From positions 1,555,501 to 1,619,500 of the forward strand of contig JAUIMM010000738.1 of assembly GCA_031769625.1 (NCBI GenBank): a stretch of DNA of 64,000 nt, in the 5' to 3' direction. This stretch comes from Taudactylus pleione (taxonomy: Eukaryota > Chordata > Amphibia > Anura > Myobatrachidae). This document shows, piece by piece, positions 56,031 to 64,000 of the stretch (its first letter is position 1; every line of letters starts with the position of its first letter). A program made the position numbers and the translations under genes. Under the pieces are notes generated by a model. That model was not told the DNA's origin, did no database searches, and was given only the letters and a program-made list of their open reading frames with translations.

Positions 56031-56577
56031 CAGAAGTATAGATGGCCACAGGAAGTTTAGCAGTCTGTGCGGTAGGGTCAGGTCAACTGCAACTATGCGG
56101 ATGGTTCCGATGTTACTCGATGTTACCGATGTTTTCACAGACTTGTGGATGCATGTCATGGGAAGTGGGTGGCTATATACTGTGGTGGGTGCCTTGGTAT
56201 AGAGCTGCGGTTGCCGTGCGAATGCATTCATTCAAGTTTACACTGGAAGTAACAACGTTGTACAGGCAACTTCCTGTTGTCCAGAGCCCGATTATATACC
56301 CTAAGGTAGCAGTCCATTGGAGGACACTGTCAGCTGACCGCAATCAATGCTACCATTGGGTAAAGGGTTAGTCAGATGAAAACAGACTGTCATGACTGCA
56401 TCCATGATGGTAACTGCAAAATCCACATCACGGAGCGAGCACATGGATTTCCTAACAGACCCCAGGTATAATCCTCAGCACGTCAGTCGCCGCCGCACCT
56501 GGCGTCTGACCCCTCTAGAGATCAGGGGAAGCCTGTGCTGAGGTGACTAAGGGCCAATCCTAGGCCGCAACCTGACA

Positions 56578-56622
56578 TCCCTACCTCTGTAACTCTCTCC
56601 CTCTTCCTATCAGACTCTCCAA
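56578..56622 (+). pseudogene. L2-like LINE fragment, after the LTR insertion
   Basis: ACTCTCTCCCTCTTCCTATC continues the C-terminal coding (NSLP.P.R-type region). The next repeat (56623) cuts it. Together with 53890-54303 it brackets the LTR. Confidence 0.6.
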
Positions 56623-57502
56623 GGTAAGTTTACTAAGATTCGAATTTGGTCGAGATTGCAATCTCGGGTGAGTTTAGGCTTTTTTTTTCAACTTGAAAAA
56701 TTACTGAAGGCAAACTCGGGTGGGATTATTTTCTTTTCCCAGAAAAACTCGTGTGAGATTGCAAAAGATACTACTCAGGAATTTACCAAGATTTGAGATT
56801 ACAATCTCGGGTGTAATTGTAGCAAACTCGCAGCTAAATTGAAGTTTCAAATAGACCGCCTCCTGAGCTGCGAGTTTGTCAGAAACATACACAGATCAGT
56901 GTGATTTGTGTATGTTTCTGCATGTAAACACTATCTAAAGGGTTAATAAAAAAAAAAATTACATAGTGTCCCCCCCCAAAAGCATCACCAGCCCACGGAC
57001 TGGCAGTCCTGGTTACTAAAAATACGTGGAAAAAAACGAGTAGGGTTGCCTTAAAAATAAGGGGGAAACTGCATTCGGGTCCCCTTATTTTTAAAACCAG
57101 CACCGGACTCCAATCCAGCCGGAGTGTAATGCCACAGCCAGGGGGGCCAAAGCATTATCACCCCAAGCTGGTCAGCCCAAGCCGGGGATCTCAGGGGAGG
57201 TGGGGACCCACTCAATAAAGGGGGTTCCCCCTCTTCCAAGCATCCCAGGCTTAGGCTGAATCCCGGTGCTCTTCCCCGCAACCCTAGGCTGTGGGAACGG
57301 GTGTAATAGTAGTCAAAATAGATAGAAACTATTGTTTTTTACAGTGGAACTACAGGTGCCAGCATGCCTGCCCTTTGGCTGTGGTGGAACTACAAGTGCC
57401 AGCTGGCGGCCAGCAACCATACCCCCACTGTAAAAAAAAAACTAAAAAAACCCACAAGACACACACACCGTAGTAAATATAATTTTATTACATACACCTA
57501 CC
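56623..57502 (+). mobile_element. Unclassified 1-kb repeat, copy B
   Basis: Starts GGTAAGTTTACTAAGATT and ends TAATTTTATTACATACACC. Reversed match to 37211-38260. A perfect 14-bp hairpin CAGAAACATACACA/TGTGTATGTTTCTG lies at 56880-56921. Two tracts resembling GTGGAACTACAGGTGCCAGC are repeated in it. No ORF. A further copy lies around 59163-60200. Confidence 0.68.
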
Positions 57503-57890
57503 ACACTCACACATACCATGCTTGCCTTCCCTACCGATATCCACGGGAACCTCCCGAATTAAGATGGGAGCTCCCGCTATCCCACAAGGTATAAGGAATC
57601 CCCTGCTTTCCCCACTGCTTTGCAGAAAATCCTACCTGTGCATGCGCAATGGGGCCTGGGCTTGCATACAGGAAGATGCAGGGTAAGGGATACAGTTTTC
57701 TATGGAGCCCGGAGATGCCTCCCAGGTCCGCCAACTGCACAGAGCTGACAGTCACATGTGCCACACACTGACTGCTGGTAGAGACTGATGCACCCAGCAT
57801 TCCCTGGCCAGCCCAGCCATAACGGAGGACAGTTGGAGGAGAAGCCGATACTGAACTGACTGAGGAGCTGTGTCAGTGATCAGATCTCAC
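57503..57890. other. No feature recognised
   Basis: Moderately GC-rich, no coding domain, no TIR pair found. Confidence 0.45.
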
Positions 57891-58376
57891 TGTGGGGGAG
57901 ATGTATGAAGCGACGAAGCGGCATCAGCGCCCGTTATGTGTGCTGATACCGCTTCTCCCCCATGTATCATAGCGCCCCCGTCATTATCAGCGATGCTATC
58001 TACAAGATAGCAGTGCCGATAGCCCTGGCTATGAATGAACGGTCAGGTTGCCTGTCGACAACTACAGCTTGGCGATGCCCTAGCCACACAGCAGGAACTG
58101 TGCTGTCCCTGCTGCGGGGGCTTCCGACTCCAGGGCTGCATACGGAATCTCCCGGTACTTGCAAGATCCCGCGCATGCTCAGTGGAGATGGCTGGGACTG
58201 AGACACAGCGCATCAGCACTAGGCTGATGTGCTGTGTACTCAGGCAGGGATCGCCGGAGGGGGTGAGTTATCACTCCCCATCTCATCGTTAGTGCTTCCT
58301 GCTTCACCTTGGCAAAGAGGTGAAGCAGGAAGCATTATAGTGGCACGTTAAGTGCCGCTATAATACATCTCCACCT
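57891..58376. mobile_element. MITE with GGAGATGTAT ends
   Basis: Left GGGGGAGATGTATGAAGC and reverse complement of the right end GGTGGAGATGTATTATAGC. Contains a perfect 16-bp inverted repeat (GCTTCCTGCTTCACCT at 58294-58309 with 58318-58333). No TSD established. Confidence 0.68.
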
Positions 58377-58431
58377 GTAACTCTAGCAAGAACCATGGAC
58401 GTCAGTGCTGCAGGATAGGAGTGGTGAGGGG

Positions 58432-58665
58432 ATCTATTAATGAGAGTCTGTGTCTGTGTGTGGTGGTGATGGGGGGTTCTATTAATGTGAATTTGTGTGT
58501 GTGTCTATTAATGTGAATCTGTGTGTATGTCTGTGGGGGGTTCTATTAACGTGAATCTGTGTGTGTGGGGGGCCTATTAATGTGAATTCGGGGGATCTGT
58601 TAATGAGAATGTGGCAGGGGAAAATTTAGTATTAATGTCAGTGTGGCAGGGCAGAGATATTAATG
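58432..58665. repeat. Degenerate minisatellite (CTATTAATGTGAATCTGTG)
   Basis: Eight or so units of 25-45 bp share TATTAATGTGAAT plus GT-rich or G-rich spacers of variable length. No coding content. Confidence 0.82.
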
Positions 58666-59162
58666 TCAGTGGGGGGGATGGGGTGTCAACATATAGTAAT
58701 TATAAAGATGTGTTATTATGTGATCATTTGTGGCGGTGATCACAACAAATGTCATCTGAAATGCTGTGTTGTCATCTATATATTACAAAACTGAAGGTCG
58801 AAGCATTTTAATTAGAATAGCTGTGTAGGAGCATATTCTTATTTTGTCCCCTTATGCCCGTCTCCATATGGAAATGTACTGACACCAATTTGCCTTCACG
58901 TCAGCAATACAGAATATTTTGGTGACTTAAAGTCATGTGTCAAATGTTTACATAAAGTCATTGTAATTTAATTTGGTCTAGAACACACCCAATTGGCAAC
59001 AGATACGCCCATAGGTAGATCTAAACACGCCTTTTGAGCGCAGGGCTTGCTACTTCCGTAAATTATATCCCTGAAACTACTTTTCAAAAGTAGACAAGTA
59101 TGACACATATTTATCTGCTGCCAGATGTTCTGTCCCCTTGACCACTAGAAATCCTATGGGCT
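58666..59162. other. No feature recognised
   Basis: No ORF with a domain and no repeat boundaries that I can support. Confidence 0.45.
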
Positions 59163-60200
59163 GTGTATGTAATAAAATTGTACCTTGGAGCTCATTCAGA
59201 CCCGCTTGCTAGACGCGTTTGCTCGCAGCCTGCGTATGCAAATCCAGTGCATGCCCAGCAAAGCAGGCAATCACATGGCAAGGCATTAGCACGCCCACTA
59301 TATCTTGGCGCACGATCACTTTGTGTATGCAGAAGCCCACCAGCCATTCATAAGACGCCCACCTGCGCACGTAATTTCCTGGAACTGCATGAATACATTG
59401 GTACACAGAGCACCATCAGATGCGATCGCAGAGGTTGACTATACTCTTCCGCAAGCACTGTGGGCCTGATTCAGACCCACTCGCAAGCGGGTCGATGGTG
59501 GCGGTGTGTGCACTGCACGTGCGCGAGCCCCAGAGCGCTCGCTCCGGGACTCACTACAAAAGGGGTGGCTGTTCATCGACAGCTCGCCGCATTTTGTAGG
59601 TGTGGCGGGGGGTGGCTTCACAAACGGAGGCGTTCCAATGCGAACGCCTACCGTTTGTGGGCGGCCCCACTGACATCACCAGTGATGTCAGTGGGAGAGC
59701 TTCCGGCTCAATTTGAGCCAGAAGCTCTCTGGGGCTTGCGGCCACGAGACCCTACCACAAGGGTCTCGTCGCAAACCTGATGGTCGCGATGGTCTTGACC
59801 ATCGCGACCATCATCATGGTCGCTCGCTATAGCTGTGGGTGGTCAGCCCCGGTGACCAGCCACAAACGACTTCTCCTGTCACTCACTCTGCTTGGCAGTC
59901 TGTGCGTAGCGAGTGAATGCATCTTGATCTCTCGCAATGGTTTGCGTACGTGAACTGCGATGCATATGCATGCACAGAAAGCGACTAACGGCCAGCTACG
60001 AGCGTTCGCATCATAGCGAGCATGTCTGAATCAGCTCCTTACTATGTTGTGTGTGTCTTGTGGTTTTTTAACTATTTTTTTTACAGCGGGAGTACAGGTG
60101 GCTGCCGCCTACTGGCACTTGTAGTTCCACAGAAAGGGCAGACATGCTGGCACCTGTAGTGTCACTGTAAAAAACAATAGTTTCTATCTATTTTGCGCTG
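59163..60200 (-). mobile_element. 1-kb repeat, copy C (split by X-type MITE)
   Basis: TGTATGTAATAAAATTGTACC before 59187 and GTGTGTGTCTTGTGG, AGTACAGGTGGCTGCCG and AACAATAGTTTCTATC after 60038 form a continuous relative of copies A and B when the MITE is removed. Truncated near 60.2 kb. Confidence 0.65.
59187..60038. mobile_element. X-type MITE with nested Y-type MITE
   Basis: Ends GGAGCTCATTCAGACCCGC and GGAGCTGATTCAGACATGC (reverse complement). It holds a Y-type hairpin chain at about 59462-59855 (GGGCCTGATTCAGACCC start; hairpins AAACGGAGGCGTTCC/GGAACGCCTACCGTTT-like, GACATCACCAGTGATGTC, GAGACCCTACC/GGGTCTC, GATGGTCGCGATGGTC). Non-coding. Confidence 0.75.
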
Positions 60201-60322
60201 CGGGGAGGGGGAGGTTAGGTTTAGACACTGGGGGGTTTAGGGTTAGTCACCGAGGAGGGAGGATTAGGGGTAAGGGTTAGTCTTACCTTCTTTCCTTATG
60301 GCTGTCAGGATGCTGCTGTTGG

Positions 60323-60400
60323 CAGGGGCATTTCAAGAGTGGAGGTGGCCCATATGCAGTCTCCGCCATGGGCCCCCTCCTCTCAGTCCGGCGGCCGGCA
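60323..60400. repeat. Left part of a CAGGGGC-type hAT MITE
   Basis: CAGGGGCATTTCAAGAG, GGGCCCCCTCCTCTCAGTCC and GGCGGCCGGCAGCA match the first 80 bp of 21746 and 48287. It stops abruptly. The next part of the consensus resumes at 62355, about 1.95 kb away. Confidence 0.7.
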
Positions 60401-60443
60401 GCATATATAATGCCAAAAAATAAGTGAGTATTGATAGCACTCT

Positions 60444-60764
60444 GGGCCTGATTCAGAGTTGGGAATAGAGTGAGATATCTCTCTCAACTGATCATCTTGG
60501 TGAAACCATGCTGCACTGCAGGTGGGGCAGAATTAAAATGTGCAGAGAGATTTAGATTTGGGAGGAGTGTGTCTAAACTGACATCTAAATTGTAGAGTAA
60601 TAATAAAGCTGTGCAGTATTTGTGAGCTACATGCAAAAGCAGCCAGTATTTACACTACATGCAAAAAAATATATGTATTTACACCCCTTGCATTGCAATA
60701 TGGTTTGTTCGGGTTTACAGTTGAGAGAGATATCTCTCTCTATAAATAAATCTGAATCAGGCCC
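60444..60764. mobile_element. GATTCAG-type MITE, 321 bp
   Basis: Both ends read GGGCCTGATTCAGA on their own strand. TCT flanks both sides (60441-60443 and 60765-60767). Sub-terminal GAGATATCTCTCTC is repeated at both ends. It may show the TSD size of the wider GGGCCTGATTCAG family. Confidence 0.8.
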
Positions 60765-60999
60765 TCTGTTCAGAATGGACGTTACTCATGTGATAACTAT
60801 AAATCACAATCCCTCAAAAAATGGGACTAAAATGAAAGCGAATACAGATACATTTCTTTATGGACTATTATACAAAACATTGATAAAAACCATTGATAAA
60901 AATAATTCCAATGGATAAAATTAATTCAGCGATAATTGGATAAACAACACTTTATACATATATAGAATATATGATGTATACCCTCTGGATTATACCCTT

Positions 61000-62334
61000 T
61001 ATTGGCGGTGGTGTGAGCAAACATTATAGTAACTGTCCATTGTCCGGATCCAAGACCAGTTTAGCATCACACCACTTAGCTTTTAGCCTTTAAATCAATG
61101 GAGAAGTGTCCAGAAGCAAAGGGTTGTTGAAGGTCATCCAGATCCTCAAATTCTGCAGAACAGTGTCCACACAACACATTTCAGATTATTAAATCCTTTT
61201 TCAAGCATGGATCCTGTGCTCCTGCTGCTTCTTCTATTTATACTGCCCCTCCGGAAGTGGCCACTCACCGCGTGTTTCCTAACTTCCGGTCGCGTGCGTT
61301 TCACCACCGGACCGGAAGTGATGCACCGGAAGTGTAGATTGCATTCCACTTACTATGGAGATAGTGCTTTGTGTTCAAGTTCCATATTGTAATCCAATTC
61401 ATTGGAGCTCTTGCAGAAACATAAATATATATATATTATATCATCCATCTCCCATTTCTAGTGCGGTACTTGGTATTCCCACACAGTCCACCCTGCCTGA
61501 CAGGAGGTAGAGATTCTTCAAAGTGCTGGTGCTGATCGATTCAGATGCCGTTCAAATTCAATTCCATCCATAAAAAATATAAAATGCAAAGAATAAAATA
61601 CAATTAATATCTCATAAAAAATATCACAATAAATACCACAATGAAATACCTATAATATTATTCTAAAAACCATTTCAGCTCAAACTCTGAATTTAGTCCT
61701 TTTGGAATTAAGGTGTCTATAGTGTATATCTAGTGCATATCCTTTTTTGCTAGCCTATTTTCCAAATTTTTTGTCCTCCAGTTTTCTTTAATTTGTTCTA
61801 TATCTATAAACCTACTGATTCCTGTTTCTGAACTATTATGTACATGTTTGAAATGCTCTGATAAGGGATGGGTTAGCAATCCCTTTCTAATATTATATAT
61901 GTGCTCGGACATCCTAATCTTCAAATTTCTAGTGGTTTTCCCCACATATAGGAGTCCACATGTACACTCAAGTAAATAAACCAAATTTCTTGAGTGACTT
62001 GTTACAAAATTATTGATAAGAAATTTTGTTATTTTTAATCTTAAAACTTGTAAGTTTCTTAGGCTTGTTTCCATTATTGGTTGACCGGCACATCAAACAT
62101 GTGTCGCATCTATGGAAACCTTTATTTCGCACACCATTTGTTTTAGGTTCTATTAGTGCAATTTTGACCAATTTATCTTTCAGGGTTTGTGCTTTTCTAT
62201 TTGTAAATACTGGTCTGTCTTGCAGATGTTCTCTCAAGACTGGGTCTTCTTTAAAGACTCTCCAATTTTTTGCAATGCTTTCTCTAATTCTTTGTAATAT
62301 GACCCGTATTTACTGATGAAGGCCCATTCAAATT
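61000..62334 (-). mobile_element. Penelope-like element 2, 3' half
   Basis: A C-terminal GIY-YIG coding remnant (61730-62334) is followed on the minus strand by a long 3' region. In it, CCGGAAGTG words (61250-61340) and a degenerate hammerhead-like stretch (61177-61206) lie where PLE terminal repeats are expected. No RT part is present. Confidence 0.75.
61724..62334 (-). pseudogene. PLE GIY-YIG endonuclease fragment
   Basis: ISKYGSYYKELEKAL and LREHLQDRPVFTNRKAQTLK, then a Cys pair region (FHRCDTCLMCRSTNN), then LVYLLECTCGLLYVGKTTRN with RMSEHIYNIRKG, a well-preserved GIY-YIG motif. Two frame changes join the parts. It ends LENRLAKKDMH. Confidence 0.9.
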
Positions 62335-62354
62335 TGGACATTCAAATATGGACT

Positions 62355-62455
62355 CGCACTCTGCGCAGTATGGCCAGCGCCGCACTGATAGACTCTGGGC
62401 ACTAGAGCATGCCCAGAGTCTATAGCGCATGCGCCGGTCACCGGGAAAATGGAAG
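62355..62455. repeat. Right-hand part of the split CAGGGGC-type MITE
   Basis: GCGCCGCACTGATAGACTCT, GGGCACTAGAG, CCCAGAGTCTATAGCGCATG and GGTCACCGGGAAAATGG continue the consensus interrupted at 60400. The 3' end of the MITE itself is missing. Confidence 0.65.
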
Positions 62456-62516
62456 AATGTTCCGATAGATTCCCATATGCATGCGTTATGGCTAAATTAC
62501 CATTTAATTGGGGGTA

Positions 62517-62699
62517 TCCATACTGGTAGGTTAATTGACTACCAACAAAAAAATTAAACCATGTGTATGTGTGAGCATGTGATAGGGAATATAGATTGTA
62601 AGCTCCACTGGGGCCAAGACTGATGTGAATGGTCAGATATTCTCTGTAAAGCGCTGCAGACCATGAGTGCGCTATATAAATAACTGGTAATAAATAATC
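62517..62699 (+). mobile_element. 5'-truncated V-SINE-like copy
   Basis: It matches the 3' half of the SINE at 32706: ACTGGTAGGTTAATTG, GATAGGGAATATAGATTGTA, AGCTCCACTGGGGC and GCGCTATATAAATAACTGG, ending AATAAAT. The tRNA-like head is absent. Confidence 0.85.
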
Positions 62700-63569
62700 T
62701 CAAGAACTACAGCAATTCGGAAAAAAAAACTTACATTTTTAAATTCAGCTACCCCAAATATCCTTGGAAAGCAAATACTTTTTTTAATTGTTAGGCTGTG
62801 TAATCATTCAGAATACTATGTATTTCATCAATATGTTCTGGAAAAATATGTTGTTAATCCAATATCTCATACCAAAGGAGACAAAAGAGAGGAATATAAT
62901 GCAAAAACTGCAGAGCGAATGATGCAGATGAAGCTACTTGCAAAATGGTAAAAAGCAACTCTGCACATAGGGCCTACAGAATGGTTAGCTTTTTTTATAT
63001 TCCTTTGTTCTGAAGATGTTAACAGAAATCACCTTGACATAGGAAAGTAGTATTCATATAGTTTTCCAGAAATGGGTCCGTAGACCACAGAACAACCCCT
63101 AATCATTGGGCAGACATAATTGCTTCCAAAAACACTTCAATTGTGAAGCATTTGAGTGAGACCACTTGAAATACTAAAAGGGATCATACATTAAAAAAGG
63201 TGTCCATGACAACACTGAGATCCCAAAGTGCCAAAAAAGTTTTAATACAAGGACAAATTCTGTTTATGACTTGGGCAAAAGAGGAATAAAAGAATTCAAG
63301 GTTCCTCAGATGCTGTTATAGGATCCATAAACACACTATTTACCCAATTTAAATAAAGAACAAGCGATTAATTGCTATTGTGCGAACACAGCACTGCGCA
63401 CGCAGATATTGTTTTGTGACTACATTCGTAGAGAGGAACCATTCGTAAAGTGACAGGTAGTCAGTGTTTGGGGCTGGTTAGAAGAATGCAGGTGTGTCTA
63501 ACTGCTTAAACACTGTTTTGTGGGCATATATAAATTAGTCAATGTGATCTCCTGTGCTACATGAGAGCT
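62700..63569. other. No gene; partial GATTCAG-type similarity
   Basis: Mostly AT-rich unknown DNA. 63390-63540 resembles 55840-56010 (GCGCACGCAG, AGTGACAGG, AGAATGCAGGTGTG). No open frame with a domain. Confidence 0.45.
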
Positions 63570-64000
63570 GCAGTGTTTCCAGCTGGTGAGACTTGACTCA
63601 CATGTTGAGCGACTGCCCGATGTGCAATACAACACCATTGTGAGTGCTGATGTAGCTACCCTTTGTACAATTATATAATTAGAATAGGGTATGAGGGCTG
63701 TTGCCTTTTACCTGGATAAATTGGATTTGTCAGAAAATAGTAATTTATTTTAGAAAGTATTAAATTAATTTTGACCAAAAACTATTTTTATTTTTATGGG
63801 GTTTACCACATTCAACAAGTAGGCACTGCTATGGGCACCAGGTTCGCCCCCAGCTATGCGAACCCGTTCATGTCCTTTTGGGAAGAACAGGTGGTATGGC
63901 AACAAGATCAGCTGGGTGGCGGCCTGGTGTCCTGGCAGTTCTTTATAGATGACATCCTATTTGTATGGCAAGGTCCAGAAGATGATTTTAAGTTTTTCTG
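63570..64000 (+). pseudogene. Penelope-like RT, runs off the window
   Basis: LVRLDSHVERLPDVQYNTIV and SADVATLCTII (PLE DVTSLYTNI-like box), then MRAVAFYLDKLDL. After a frame change comes LTKNYFYFYG, VGTAMGTRFAPSYANPF and SWQFFIDDILFVWQGPEDDF. The FIDD catalytic pair is intact, unlike PLE 1. Early stops near 63675 show decay. The rest lies beyond position 64000. Confidence 0.9.

Larger units (their letters stand above)
54304..56577 (-). mobile_element. Solo Gypsy-like LTR with nested MITEs
   Basis: TGTCACGATCTGG...GCAACCTGACA is flanked by the exact 5-bp duplication TCCCT (54299-54303 and 56578-56582). Its left 250 bp align with the Gypsy LTR (GGCGAGACCTGACCAAAGGC, CCAAGCGGGATTTGGGTTT). Its right 190 bp match the start of the solo LTR at 25804 in reverse. 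Hairpin MITEs (54646-55622) and another repeat (about 55769-56030) enlarge it. Confidence 0.88.

Overview
The window looks like a gene-poor stretch of a large, repeat-rich vertebrate genome, most likely an amphibian (frog-like). The grounds are indirect: Penelope-like elements (PLEs), hAT transposons with BED fingers, L2/CR1 LINEs, a chromodomain-bearing Ty3/Gypsy element, a V-SINE-like SINE and many MITEs occur together. I found no host protein-coding gene, no rRNA, no CRISPR array and nothing prokaryotic. Almost every recognisable open reading frame belongs to a transposable element, and nearly all are broken.

Layout. 1-8.06 kb holds MITEs, two hAT-type MITEs at the same target site, and a foldback element with a telomere-like centre. 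8.06-31.4 kb is one decayed hAT transposon on the + strand. Its 5' terminus is at 8064 and its BED-finger, catalytic and hATC remnants lie at 27.5-31.1 kb. Its leader was split by a Ty3/Gypsy element (8428-21605, TSD ACCAT). That element's left LTR was itself split by a Penelope-like element (8454-15170, 13-bp TSD). A 67-bp minisatellite in the same leader (22.3-27.5 kb) was split again by an L2 LINE, a hAT MITE, a hairpin-rich MITE and a solo LTR. 31.4-40.1 kb holds a SINE, the second TWA MITE, an unclassified 1-kb repeat and a shredded PLE. 40.6-43.7 kb is a second hAT with a nested L2. 44.7-47.2 kb is a mariner broken by two insertions. 47.7-52.0 kb holds the third TWA MITE, a hAT MITE and an internally deleted hAT with two BED fingers. 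53.9-56.6 kb is an L2 split by a solo LTR. 56.6-60.2 kb holds hairpin-rich MITEs and the 1-kb repeat. 60.3-64.0 kb contains two further PLE fragments.

The most unusual observations are these. The PLE at 8454-15170 has 1.5-kb inverted terminal repeats that carry tRNA-like A/B-box modules and hammerhead-like ribozyme cores. The hAT copies carry different minisatellites built on a shared core. Several foldback or MITE elements are chains of hairpins or have CCCTAA-like centres. Insertion order can be read because target-site duplications (TSDs) survive at most levels. Family names rest on motifs and structure read by eye; no database search was run.
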